From the NCBI GenBank assembly GCA_964457455.1, contig CAYWJN010000019.1:1-34827 (forward strand): DNA of 34,827 nt, in the 5' to 3' direction. Position 1 is the stretch's first letter; each line of letters begins with the position of its first letter. The DNA comes from JABMPU01 sp964457455. GTDB lineage: Bacteria; Cloacimonadota; Cloacimonadia; Cloacimonadales; TCS61. This document shows positions 15,617 through 24,655 of the stretch, piece after piece. Made by a program: the position numbers and the translations under genes. The notes beneath the pieces were generated by a model. That model did not search any database. It saw only the letters and a list, made by a program, of their open reading frames with translations, and was not told where the DNA came from.

Positions 15617-16732
15617 ATGCTTTATCATATTTTTGAACCGCTTGTAAACACGCAGGTTTTTGGCTTTTATATTTTCAATATCTTTCAATATGTCACTTTC
15701 AGGTCGATCGCTGCTTTTATAACTGCCCTGCTTTTTTCTTTATTTTTAGGGCCGAAATTCATTCGACTTTTAAAATCTCATATGGCAGTGGAAACTATTA
15801 ATGAATATCTCCCGCCGAGTCATCAGGCAAAAAAAGGTACACCGACAATGGGCGGTTTAATCGTACTTTCAGCTCTTTTGCTTTCGGTTGTATTGTGGAA
15901 TAACCTCGTAAATCCTTATATCTTAATTATGTTATTAACCACAATCTGGTTAGGTTGTATCGGTTTTCTGGATGATTTTCTTAAAAACTTCAGGCACACA
16001 AAACACGGTTTGATTGCCAGATATAAATTGATGGCTCAGGTCTTTTTGGGATTGTTGATAGCGTTTATTCTTTTTTTCGGTTCTTCGGATAAGACAATTA
16101 TAACCAGCATAAATCTTCCTTTCTGGAAAAACACGATCATTTATCTTGGTTGGTTTTTCATTCCTTTTGTTATTTTTATGATCGTAGGAACTTCCAATGC
16201 TGTAAATTTAACTGACGGATTAGATGGACTCGCAGCAGGTACAATTGCTCTCGCAGCCTTTGCTCTGGGTGTAATGGCTTATATTAAGGGTAATTTTATA
16301 ATAGCAAAATATCTCAATATGGATTTCATTCAGAATGCCGGAGAATTAACAATTTTCATTTCAGCTTTAGTTGGAACTTTAATCGGATTTTTATGGTATA
16401 ATACGAAACCTGCCCAGATTTTCTTGGGTGATACAGGTTCGCTTTCTTTAGGTGGAATTTTAGCTGTTTTGGCGATACTAATTCGAGAAGAAATATTTCT
16501 GGCTATTGTGGGAGGTGTGTTTGTGATCGAAGCTTTATCAACAATTTCGCAGAGATATTTCTTTAAATACACCCGCAAAAAAACCGGAACGGGAAAAAGA
16601 ATATTCCGCTGTGCACCTTTGCATCATCACTTTGAACTTCTCGGTCATCCGGAAGAAAAAATCGTAATCAGATTCTGGATCATTGCTATGCTTCTCGTAG
16701 CCATAGGATTGGCAACTATCAAGATGAGATAA
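15617..16732 (+). CDS. mraY: Phospho-N-acetylmuramoyl-pentapeptide transferase MraY
   Basis: A 371-residue polytopic membrane enzyme that transfers phospho-MurNAc-pentapeptide to undecaprenyl phosphate, giving lipid I. About ten hydrophobic segments are visible. Diagnostic motifs are KKGTPTMGGL, the Asp pair and Lys of FLDDFLKN, NLTDGLDGLAAG, FLGDTGSLSLGG and the C-terminal CAPLHHHFELLG. The ATG at 15617 is two bases after the murEF stop and follows AGAGG. An in-frame ATG at 15551 would overlap murEF by 64 bases and add non-family residues, so I rejected it. The 99-base gap before murD (16733-16831) shows no hairpin or gene. Confidence 0.96.
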   Translation: MLYHIFEPLVNTQVFGFYIFNIFQYVTFRSIAAFITALLFSLFLGPKFIRLLKSHMAVETINEYLPPSHQAKKGTPTMGGLIVLSALLLSVVLWNNLVNPYILIMLLTTIWLGCIGFLDDFLKNFRHTKHGLIARYKLMAQVFLGLLIAFILFFGSSDKTIITSINLPFWKNTIIYLGWFFIPFVIFMIVGTSNAVNLTDGLDGLAAGTIALAAFALGVMAYIKGNFIIAKYLNMDFIQNAGELTIFISALVGTLIGFLWYNTKPAQIFLGDTGSLSLGGILAVLAILIREEIFLAIVGGVFVIEALSTISQRYFFKYTRKKTGTGKRIFRCAPLHHHFELLGHPEEKIVIRFWIIAMLLVAIGLATIKMR

Positions 16733-16831
16733 GCTGGTGTGTGTCTGTCTATATCGGAAAACATTACTCAAGTATTTTCTCAATAAATTAAATATTTTAT
16801 TTAAATAATCATCAATTAAAGCGATAGAATT

Positions 16832-18166
16832 ATGAATCTAAAGAATCAAAGAATCAGTATTTTAGGAATGGCAAAAAGTGGATTAGCTGCTGCGAAAAAA
16901 ATTCAAGAACTTGGCGGTATTCCATTTCTGAGCGAATTAAAAACTGAAGAAAACATAAAAGACTCTTTGCTCATTAAAAAAAGATTCGAATGTGAATTTG
17001 GTGGTCACACCGATAAATTATTCAATTCGGATTTTATCATTGTGAGCCCTGGAATTCCTTTGAATATTCCCATCCTTCAGAAAGCAAAAGCAAAAAAAAT
17101 CAAACTTATCAGCGAAATCGAATTTGGTTTTTTGCTCAAATATCCGTACAGCAAAATCATTGCTGTTACCGGCTCCAACGGAAAAAGCACAACTGTCAGC
17201 TTAATCCATCATATTTTACAAACATCCGGTTATAAATCCATCTTAGCAGGAAATATTGGAAATGCTCTTACTTCATTCCCAATCGAAAAAAAGGGAATCG
17301 ATTTCATCGTGTTGGAATTAAGCAGCTTTCAGTTAGATTTGATAGATACATTCAAAGCAGAAGTGGGAGTTATTTTAAATATCACTCCAGACCATTTAAA
17401 TAGATATTCCTCTTTTGATGATTATGCAAATTCCAAAATGAATATTTTGAAAAATCAAACTAAAAATAATCTTGCAATTCTTAATCTGGATGATGCCATA
17501 CTATCAAAATTCTGTCATAAAAGCATATCTACAAAAAAAACTTTTTCATTGAAATCTAAAGCTGATGCATTTTTCGATGGAAATTCTATTATCCATCAAA
17601 AAGATAGATTTTCTTTGAAAGACACAAAATTGCTCGGACCCCATAACATCGCGAATATAATGGCTTCTATTCTTGCAGTTTCCCCTTTTGAAATTGAACC
17701 TGATATCATAAGAAAAGCTCTGAGAACATTCTCTTCTCTTCCCCATCGTTTGGAATTCATCGCAGAAATTAATAAAGTTAAATTCTTCAATGATTCTAAA
17801 GCGACTAATACGGATTCTGTGAAATTTGCTCTTAAATCGTTTGGAAAACCTGTCAGGATCATTATGGGAGGTTCTGATAAAGAAGAAGATTTCTCTGTTT
17901 TGAATCCGCTTCTGAAAAAACATGCAAAGAAGATTTATCTAATCGGTGAAACTGCCAGCAAAATGAAAGAAATCTTCAAATTCGTAGCAGATATTTCTAC
18001 TTTTATAGATTTTAAAGAATGCATAACAACTGCTTTTTCTGAAGCTGAAAAAGATGATATAATCCTGCTCTCGCCGGGATGTGCAAGTTTTGATATGTTC
18101 AAGAATTTTGAAGAACGAGGTAACACCTTCAGAAAAATTGTGACGGAACTGAAAAATGAAAACTAA
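16832..18166 (+). CDS. murD: UDP-N-acetylmuramoylalanine--D-glutamate ligase
   Basis: A 444-residue Mur ligase that adds D-Glu to UDP-MurNAc-L-Ala. It has an N-terminal Rossmann-like domain (ISILGMAKSGLAAA), the central ATPase with P-loop AVTGSNGKSTT (about 111-121), the LELSSFQLD and NITPDHLNRY blocks, and a C-terminal domain with FFNDSKATNTDS and SPGCASFDMFKNFEERG, typical of MurD. The length is normal. Its 3' end overlaps ftsW by 11 bases. A clear Shine-Dalgarno is not visible, and the upstream 99-base gap may hold an internal promoter, but none is convincing. Confidence 0.96.
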   Translation: MNLKNQRISILGMAKSGLAAAKKIQELGGIPFLSELKTEENIKDSLLIKKRFECEFGGHTDKLFNSDFIIVSPGIPLNIPILQKAKAKKIKLISEIEFGFLLKYPYSKIIAVTGSNGKSTTVSLIHHILQTSGYKSILAGNIGNALTSFPIEKKGIDFIVLELSSFQLDLIDTFKAEVGVILNITPDHLNRYSSFDDYANSKMNILKNQTKNNLAILNLDDAILSKFCHKSISTKKTFSLKSKADAFFDGNSIIHQKDRFSLKDTKLLGPHNIANIMASILAVSPFEIEPDIIRKALRTFSSLPHRLEFIAEINKVKFFNDSKATNTDSVKFALKSFGKPVRIIMGGSDKEEDFSVLNPLLKKHAKKIYLIGETASKMKEIFKFVADISTFIDFKECITTAFSEAEKDDIILLSPGCASFDMFKNFEERGNTFRKIVTELKNEN

Positions 18167-19292
18167 GAGCTATATCGCAGATTATGACCATCTGATTTTT
18201 TTCGCCTACATAGTTCTTGTTTTCATTGGTCTCTATATGCAACTTAATATCAGTTCAGTTCGTACAGATATGTCCTTTTTCTACAGGCAATCTATCTGGT
18301 TTGTGATTTCTCTTGCTTCAGTCTGGTTTGCATTTAAAGTTATAAACCTCAAAAAAATCAGAAAATATATCATCATTTTTGTAATCTTAACAATCGCACT
18401 TCTTGTTCTTGTTTTGCTTTTTGGTACTGATGTTAAAGGAGGAACAAGAAGCCTGAGAATCTGGAAAATCAGTATTCAGCCAAGTTTGATAGCCAGGGTT
18501 GTACTGGTTCTCTATTTCGCTCACATTCTTGATAGAAAAAAAGATTTATTAAAAAATTCTCACCCAATTGGATTCATAAGAAATTTCCATCCTCTGATAG
18601 TTTTTTCCATAATAATCTTTGGCTTAATCTTATATGAAAAGCATTTCAGCCCTTTAGTTATTTCCGGTTTTACATTATTATCTCTTTTGTGGCTTGCTAA
18701 AATAAGATTTTCAACTATTTCTGTAATTTTGACAATTATCCTGATTTGTGGATTATTGGTCATAAAATTAGGTCCGGAATATCGAAATGAAAGAATGGAA
18801 ATTTATGCCAAATATTCTCTTTTTCATAAGATATTCAACAAACAAATCGATTATCAGGGTGAGAAAAACTATCAAGTTAAAGAAAGCCTGATTTCGCTTT
18901 CCAGTGGAAAAATATTCGGAACATTCCCTGAAAGAGGAACCGGAAAACACTATTTCCTTCCGGAAGCAAAAACAGATTATATCTTTGCCATCATCGGTGA
19001 AGAATTTGGATTTCTTGGAGCTTTTACTGTTTTAGGATTATATATTTTTCTTTTTTATCGTTCTCTGAAATCTTCAAATAAAAAGGAGAACTTATTTCTG
19101 AGATTAGCCGGATACGGACTGGGAATGAATATATTTTTTAATGCAATGGTAAATATCGGAGTTGGGATGTCTGCACTTCCTTCGACAGGTGTTACATTGC
19201 CTTTTATAAGTTACGGAGGCACATCGCTTCTGGTGAATTCATTTTCAATCGGTTTGCTATTAAATATCAGTGCGAAACGCACAAACTTTTAA
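18156..19292 (+). CDS. ftsW: Septal SEDS glycosyltransferase FtsW, with altered core motifs
   Basis: A 378-residue polytopic SEDS protein that polymerises lipid II at the septum with FtsI. About ten hydrophobic helices are visible. The catalytic-type Asp is kept in AKTDYIFAIIGEEFGFLG (about residue 275), and the C-terminal PFISYGGTSLL is canonical. The normally strong block G-x-x-R-W...QPSE-x-x-K reads here GGTRSLRIWKISIQPSLIARV. The Trp after the Arg is Ser99, the Glu after QPS is Leu111 and the Lys is Arg. Because ftsW sits in its usual place between murD and murG and no second SEDS gene is in the window, it is still the likely FtsW. It overlaps murD by 11 bases, and murG follows after 12. 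Confidence 0.93.
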   Translation: MKTKSYIADYDHLIFFAYIVLVFIGLYMQLNISSVRTDMSFFYRQSIWFVISLASVWFAFKVINLKKIRKYIIIFVILTIALLVLVLLFGTDVKGGTRSLRIWKISIQPSLIARVVLVLYFAHILDRKKDLLKNSHPIGFIRNFHPLIVFSIIIFGLILYEKHFSPLVISGFTLLSLLWLAKIRFSTISVILTIILICGLLVIKLGPEYRNERMEIYAKYSLFHKIFNKQIDYQGEKNYQVKESLISLSSGKIFGTFPERGTGKHYFLPEAKTDYIFAIIGEEFGFLGAFTVLGLYIFLFYRSLKSSNKKENLFLRLAGYGLGMNIFFNAMVNIGVGMSALPSTGVTLPFISYGGTSLLVNSFSIGLLLNISAKRTNF

Positions 19293-19304
19293 GAGAAGAA
19301 TTTA

Positions 19305-20399
19305 ATGAGTGAATCAAGAAATTCAAAAAGAATTCTAATCGCTGCCGGTGGAACCGGTGGACATATCATTCCAGCGATATCTATCTCGAAGGAATTACAA
19401 AAACGAGGAATCGAGATTCTATTTGTGGGAAACAAGAACAGCATGGAAGAAAATTTAGTGAAAGATGAAGCGATCGATTTTCGAGCTATTGATGTACAAA
19501 AATTATACCGGAAATTCACTTTCTCTCATATAAAATTTCCTTTCAAATTGTTGAAAAGTATTTCAGATTCAAAAAAAATCATTCGAGAATTTAAACCTGA
19601 TGCCTTTTTGGGAACCGGAGGATTCGTTTCCGGTCCGGTTGGATATGCTGCACATTTGAAAAAAATTCCGCTTTTTCTACAGGAACAAAACAGCTTTCCC
19701 GGTTTGACCACCAGAAAATTGAGTAAATATGCTCAGCAGATATTTTTGGGAAATGCAGGAGCTGCAAAACACCTGAAAGCTGATAAACTGGTAGTTTCCG
19801 GAAATCCTATAAATTCAAATGTAATCAACGAAAATGAGAAGATCGATTTTGATAAATATAGATTGAAAAAAGATTCCTTCAAAATTTTTCTTACCGGCGG
19901 AAGTCAGGGTTCATTAGTTTTGAATAAAACTCTTTATCCGATTATTAATGATTTAATTTCTTCTAACATTGAAATAATCTGGCAAATAGGAAAATATAGT
20001 TATGCAAAATTTTATCCAAAAGTAAAAGATAAAAATGGAGTTTATGCTTTTGAATTTACAAATGAAATAGCAAAAATATATAACTCTGTTGATCTGGTAA
20101 TTTGCCGTGCCGGAGCACTAACACTGGCAGAAATTGAAACAAAGAAAATTCCTTCTATTCTCATTCCTCTTCCTTCTGCTGCTGAAAATCATCAATATTA
20201 TAATGCTCTGGAATTAAAAAATAAAAAAGTTGCAGAAATAATCCAGCAGAAAGATTTGAATCCTAAAGTTCTCAAAGAAAAAATTTTTAAGATGATGGAG
20301 AGTTATAAGGAAATGAAAGAAAATTTTGGGGAATCTAAGCATCAAGATTCTGCTAAAATTATTGCGGAAGAAATAATTTCTAACTTAAAGGAAAAATAA
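19305..20399 (+). CDS. murG: Lipid II-forming N-acetylglucosaminyltransferase MurG
   Basis: A 364-residue GT28 enzyme with two Rossmann domains, peripheral to the inner membrane, that adds GlcNAc to lipid I. Visible motifs are IAAGGTGGHIIPAISISKEL (the G-loop of the N-domain), FLGTGGFVSGPVGYAA, QEQNSFPGLTTRKLSKYA, FLTGGSQGS and, in the C-domain that binds UDP-GlcNAc, CRAGALTLAEIETKKIPSILIPLP with ENHQYYNA. The start ATG follows AAGAGAAG. It directly abuts murC with no intervening base. Confidence 0.97.
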   Translation: MSESRNSKRILIAAGGTGGHIIPAISISKELQKRGIEILFVGNKNSMEENLVKDEAIDFRAIDVQKLYRKFTFSHIKFPFKLLKSISDSKKIIREFKPDAFLGTGGFVSGPVGYAAHLKKIPLFLQEQNSFPGLTTRKLSKYAQQIFLGNAGAAKHLKADKLVVSGNPINSNVINENEKIDFDKYRLKKDSFKIFLTGGSQGSLVLNKTLYPIINDLISSNIEIIWQIGKYSYAKFYPKVKDKNGVYAFEFTNEIAKIYNSVDLVICRAGALTLAEIETKKIPSILIPLPSAAENHQYYNALELKNKKVAEIIQQKDLNPKVLKEKIFKMMESYKEMKENFGESKHQDSAKIIAEEIISNLKEK

Positions 20400-21761
20400 A
20401 TGCTGGGAAGAACAAAGAAAATTCATTTCGTAGGAATCGGTGGAATCGGCATGAGCGGAATTGCGGAATTGCTTTTAAATCAAGGTTTTGAGGTTTCCGG
20501 TTCAGATATGGTTTGCACAAAGATTACAGATCACTTAATTTCAAAAGGCGCATCTATTAGCGAAGGACATGATGCAAATTTAATTCAAGATGCTGATGTT
20601 GTGGTGAAATCTTCTGCTGTAAAAAATGATAATCCGGAAATTGCTGCTGCTCTGGCAAATAAAATTCCAGTCATACGAAGAGCAGAAATGCTTTCCGAAA
20701 TAATGCGAATGAGCTATGGAATTGGCGTGGCTGGAACTCACGGAAAAACTTCAACTACTTCAATGGTTGGAAGTGTTCTCTCCGCTGCAAAGCTGAATCC
20801 AACGGTAATTGTGGGTGGAATCGTGAAAAATTATGGCTCGAATAATCTTCTAGGTTCAGGAAAATATATTGTAGTGGAGGCAGACGAATTTGACCGTTCT
20901 TTCCTCACATTAAGCCCTATTATTGCAGGAATCACCAATATCGAAGCAGACCATCTCGATTGTTACACTGACCTTGAAGGAGTGAAAAAAGCCTTTATGG
21001 AATATGCCAATAAAGTACCATTTTTTGGCAGTGTTATTGCCTGTCTGGATGATCATGGTGTTCAATCCGTAATTCCAAATATTAACAAGAAAATTGTTAC
21101 TTACGGGCTTTCAAAACAAGCAAATATTCAAGCAGTTGATATTGAAATGAAAAATTTCAAATCCAGTTATACTGCTTTTCTGAATAACAAAGAATTAGGT
21201 AGAATCGAATTGAAAGTTATGGGAACACATAATATTTTGAATTCTCTTTTAGCAATTGGAACCGGGCTGGAAATTGATGTTCCCTTTGATTTGATCAGGA
21301 AGGGTTTATCAGATTATAATGGTGTTTTTCGTCGGTTTGAATTTAAAGGAAAAATTAACGGAATTACTGTTTATGATGATTACGCTCATCATCCAACCGA
21401 AATTGAAGCAACTTTAAAAGGAGTGAGAGACAGCTCAAAAAAAAGAATCGTGGTAGTTTTCCAACCTCATTTATTTTCCCGAACTCAGGATTTTTACAAA
21501 GAATTCGGCAGGTCTTTCTATCAATCTGATTTGCTAATTATTACTCCCATTTTTCCTGCTCGTGAAAAACCTATTAAAGGAGTTTCGGGAAAATTAATTG
21601 CTGATGCTGCTATTCAATCCGGACACAAAAATGTTAATTACGTCAGTAAAAATGATGACATTTTAGAGCAAATCAAATCATTAGCCAAAGAAGATGATAT
21701 TGTGATTACAATGGGAGCAGGTACGATTTATAAATTCGGAGAAAAATTTCTCAAAGAATAG
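20400..21761 (+). CDS. murC: UDP-N-acetylmuramate--L-alanine ligase
   Basis: A 453-residue Mur ligase that attaches L-Ala to UDP-MurNAc, the first stem-peptide residue. It has an N-terminal FVGIGGIGMSGIAELL (UDP-binding domain), P-loop VAGTHGKTSTT (about 114-124), VVEADEFDRSFL, ITNIEADHLDCY, and a C-terminal domain with YDDYAHHPTEI and FQPHLFSRTQDF, all characteristic of MurC. The gene starts directly after the murG stop, and AAGGAAAAAT in the murG tail can act as its ribosome site. murB follows after 2 bases. Confidence 0.97.
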   Translation: MLGRTKKIHFVGIGGIGMSGIAELLLNQGFEVSGSDMVCTKITDHLISKGASISEGHDANLIQDADVVVKSSAVKNDNPEIAAALANKIPVIRRAEMLSEIMRMSYGIGVAGTHGKTSTTSMVGSVLSAAKLNPTVIVGGIVKNYGSNNLLGSGKYIVVEADEFDRSFLTLSPIIAGITNIEADHLDCYTDLEGVKKAFMEYANKVPFFGSVIACLDDHGVQSVIPNINKKIVTYGLSKQANIQAVDIEMKNFKSSYTAFLNNKELGRIELKVMGTHNILNSLLAIGTGLEIDVPFDLIRKGLSDYNGVFRRFEFKGKINGITVYDDYAHHPTEIEATLKGVRDSSKKRIVVVFQPHLFSRTQDFYKEFGRSFYQSDLLIITPIFPAREKPIKGVSGKLIADAAIQSGHKNVNYVSKNDDILEQIKSLAKEDDIVITMGAGTIYKFGEKFLKE

Positions 21762-21763
21762 AA

Positions 21764-22642
21764 ATGCAAAAAAAAATAGATATTGAAGATTTGAACTCGA
21801 TTCGTTCTGAAAGTTATTTCAAGGATTTTTCTCATATAAAAATTGGAAATAAAGTACAGTATCTCTTTCTTCCTCGAAGTATCAGCGATCTGGTTTCCAT
21901 ATTTGATTTTGCATCTAACAATAAATTAACGATTTTTCCAATTGGAGGTTGTTCAAATGTGCTTTTGGAAAATGCAAAAAATCAAGTTCTTTTTTTGGAT
22001 CGTAAACTTCCAAAAATATGTGAAATAAATTCGGATGAGGTTGTTGTTTCAGCAAATTTCAATGTGAATTCCTTAATCAATATTTTAAAGAAAAGTAATC
22101 TTGGAGGTCTTGAATTTCTGGCAACTATTCCAGCTCATATTGGAGGACTAATAAAAATGAATGCTGGGGCTTTTGACAAAAATATTTCTGAATATCTTAA
22201 ATGGATCGAAGTATTGAATAAAAAAGGTGAAAGCGAAATCATCCCAAAAGATGAAATAGAATTTTCATACAGAAAATCTTCCATTAAAGACTACATCTTG
22301 AAAGCTGCATTCAAATTGGAGAGAAAATCAGAAGAAGAAGTTGATTCCCAAGTGAAAATAATCAGAAAAATAAGAGAAGAAACTCAACCGATAAATTTTC
22401 CAAACCTGGGTTGTATTTTCCGGAATCCAAAAGGAGAATCTGCCGGGAAACTCATTGATGAATGCGGATTGAAAGGAAAAAAAATCGGTGATGCTGAAAT
22501 TAGCAAGAAACATGCGAATTTCATTATTAACAGGGGAAATGCCAGTTTTGATGATGTTAAGAACCTTATAAAATTAATCCAAGCAAAAGTTTATGCAAAA
22601 ACCGGTTTTGAACTGGAATTGGAAATCACGGTCTTAAACTAA
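21764..22642 (+). CDS. murB: UDP-N-acetylenolpyruvylglucosamine reductase, catalytic Ser replaced by Cys
   Basis: A 292-residue FAD enzyme that reduces UDP-GlcNAc-enolpyruvate to UDP-MurNAc with NADPH. The FAD-binding part has PIGGCSNVLLEN (about 59-70) and LATIPAHIGGLIKMNAGAF. The C-terminal part has FSYRKSSIK and SKKHANFIINRGNASFDDV, which mark a type II (short) MurB. The proton-donor position, normally Ser in G-S-x-F-x-N-P, is Cys217 here (LGCIFRNPKG). Cys can replace this Ser chemically, so the enzyme is probably active. Its stop overlaps the ftsQ ATG by one base. Confidence 0.94.
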   Translation: MQKKIDIEDLNSIRSESYFKDFSHIKIGNKVQYLFLPRSISDLVSIFDFASNNKLTIFPIGGCSNVLLENAKNQVLFLDRKLPKICEINSDEVVVSANFNVNSLINILKKSNLGGLEFLATIPAHIGGLIKMNAGAFDKNISEYLKWIEVLNKKGESEIIPKDEIEFSYRKSSIKDYILKAAFKLERKSEEEVDSQVKIIRKIREETQPINFPNLGCIFRNPKGESAGKLIDECGLKGKKIGDAEISKKHANFIINRGNASFDDVKNLIKLIQAKVYAKTGFELELEITVLN

Positions 22643-23388
22643 TGAAAAAAAGAGGTTCAAGTAGATATTTCGTTTTTTTTATTTTTATTACGCTCATTAT
22701 ATTTCTGATTTTCTGGGGAGTAAAAAGCTTAATTGGAAACCTTAGTTTTTTTGAAATTGAAGAAATCGAAATTGTGGGAAATGTGAATCTGGAAACAGAT
22801 TTCCTGCAAAGCTTTGTTAGAGATTTATCAGGAAAAAATCTTTTTAAAATATCCAAAAAGGAAATCCTGAAAAAATATGAAAATATAGTTCGTTTAAAAG
22901 ACATTAAAGTTTATAGAATCATACCTGTAAAACTGAAATTAAAAATAATTGAAAGGATTGGAGTTTTTTATTTGAAAACGAACGAAGGTGAACTTTTTCC
23001 AATCGATGAAGATCAAATCATTCTGGATAATGATAGTTTTTATCTCTCTGAAATTCTACCGATAATTGAAACTGATATTGCAAAAAAAGATTTGTTTATT
23101 GGGATGAAGATTGAACATGAAAATATCAAAAGAGTTTTTGAATTTTGGAAAGAAATAATATCTTATGATGAAAATTTTATTCACAAAATCTCCGAGTTTT
23201 ATATTGATGACGAAGAGTTGATAATGATTGAAGCAAATATGGGTTATAAAATAATTTTCGGTGAAGAAGATATCGAAAATAAATTAAAAAGATTTACTTT
23301 TTTGGAACAGAATCGCGGTTTTGAAAAAGGAGATATTATTGATTTAAGATTTAGTAATTCGTTGATAATTCGAACGGAGGAAAAATGA
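22642..23388 (+). CDS. ftsQ: Cell division protein FtsQ (POTRA domain)
   Basis: A 248-residue bitopic protein with a short basic N-terminus (MKKRGSSR), one transmembrane helix (about 10-27), a POTRA domain beginning FFEIEEIEIVGNVNLETDFLQSFV and continuing to VRLKDIKVYRIIPVKLKLKIIER, then the FtsQ beta domain with the GVFYLKTNEGELFPIDEDQII block. FtsQ (DivIB) recruits FtsL/FtsB and later divisome proteins in the periplasm. The gene overlaps murB by one base and ftsA by four bases (ATGA), with a GGAGG just upstream of ftsA inside its 3' end. Sequence similarity is modest, but domain order and position are clear. Confidence 0.9.
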   Translation: MKKRGSSRYFVFFIFITLIIFLIFWGVKSLIGNLSFFEIEEIEIVGNVNLETDFLQSFVRDLSGKNLFKISKKEILKKYENIVRLKDIKVYRIIPVKLKLKIIERIGVFYLKTNEGELFPIDEDQIILDNDSFYLSEILPIIETDIAKKDLFIGMKIEHENIKRVFEFWKEIISYDENFIHKISEFYIDDEELIMIEANMGYKIIFGEEDIENKLKRFTFLEQNRGFEKGDIIDLRFSNSLIIRTEEK

Positions 23389-24647
23389 AAAGCGGGAAAA
23401 TCTTAACCGCAATAGATATTGGCACCACAAAAATCTGTGTGATTATTGCAGTTTTAGATTCTGAGAACGAACTGGAAATAAAAGGAATCGGAAACAGCAA
23501 ATCTGAAGGATTGGTAAATGGACTTGTTGTGGACATAATTACAGCTTCAAAATCAATCTTTGATGCCATCAAAGAAGCTGAAGAAATGGCTGGTTTTAAA
23601 GCAAAAAATATTTACGTGGGAATTGCCGGTGATCACATCAAAAGCCAGAATACTCTTGGCAGAATCTCTGTAGCAACAGGTCATGAACCAAGCGAGATAA
23701 CTCATCAACACATCATTGATGTTCTGAATGATGCACAAAACAATGTTAAGATTCAACCCGGAAACGACAGGCTGGATATTATTCACGTTATTCCTCAGTA
23801 CTATGAAATCGACGGTCAAAAAGGGATAATGAATCCTCTGAAAATGACAGGTGTGAATCTATCCGCTTATGTTCATGTTGTAATGGCAGATATTAATACA
23901 ATGAAGAATATCAAAAAATGTATCGAGGAATCAAATTATAAAGTCGAAGAAATTTTCCTGGAACCAATTGCATCATCTTTTGCAGTTTTGAACCAGGTTG
24001 AACGGGAGCTCGGTTCGATTTTAATCGATATCGGTGGAGGAACAACAGATATTGCTGTATTTTTCAAAGATAGTATTCGTTTTAGCACAGTACTCGCTTT
24101 AGGAGGAACTAATATCACTCAGGATATTGCAATTGGTCTTCAAACTTCTCCTCAAAATGCAGAAACAATAAAAATAAATCATGGTAATGCTATTGCTGCC
24201 ACGATTCCTGAAGATAAAAAAATCGAAATTGAAGGAATTGGCGGCAGAGAATCCAAACAAAGAAGCCTACGTTATATTTCGGAAATCATTGAAGCTCGAA
24301 TGCGGGAAATTCTGGAAAATTCCTATTCCATCTTAAATGAAAATCATAATTTAAAAATGATTACTGCCGGTTTAACAATAACAGGTGGTGCTTCATTACT
24401 CACAAATTCCGATAAATTAGCTTCGGAAATATTTAACATGGACACTAAAATTGGTTATCCTGATCTTACAAATTTATCCGGTCCCACTGATAGACTTAAA
24501 AGTCCAAAATTTGCCACTGTGGTTGGCATACTCTATCATGTTCATCAAATTATCATGGGAAAAGAAAATAAAATAAGTCAACTAAAAAGAGATGATCCGA
24601 TAGCTAACTTTTTTCAAAAAATTATAAATATTTTAAAAGATTTTTAG
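23385..24647 (+). CDS. ftsA: Cell division protein FtsA
   Basis: A 420-residue actin-like ATPase that tethers FtsZ filaments to the membrane. The phosphate-1 loop is TAIDIGTTKICVI (about 8-20). The 1C domain lies at about 85-165, phosphate-2 is ILIDIGGGTTDIAVF, and the adenosine loop is TGGASLLTN. A C-terminal amphipathic helix (DPIANFFQKIINILKDF), the membrane-targeting sequence, ends the protein. The GGAGG for this gene lies at the end of ftsQ. ftsZ follows after 8 bases. Confidence 0.97.
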   Translation: MKSGKILTAIDIGTTKICVIIAVLDSENELEIKGIGNSKSEGLVNGLVVDIITASKSIFDAIKEAEEMAGFKAKNIYVGIAGDHIKSQNTLGRISVATGHEPSEITHQHIIDVLNDAQNNVKIQPGNDRLDIIHVIPQYYEIDGQKGIMNPLKMTGVNLSAYVHVVMADINTMKNIKKCIEESNYKVEEIFLEPIASSFAVLNQVERELGSILIDIGGGTTDIAVFFKDSIRFSTVLALGGTNITQDIAIGLQTSPQNAETIKINHGNAIAATIPEDKKIEIEGIGGRESKQRSLRYISEIIEARMREILENSYSILNENHNLKMITAGLTITGGASLLTNSDKLASEIFNMDTKIGYPDLTNLSGPTDRLKSPKFATVVGILYHVHQIIMGKENKISQLKRDDPIANFFQKIINILKDF

Positions 24648-24655
24648 GAGGTAAT

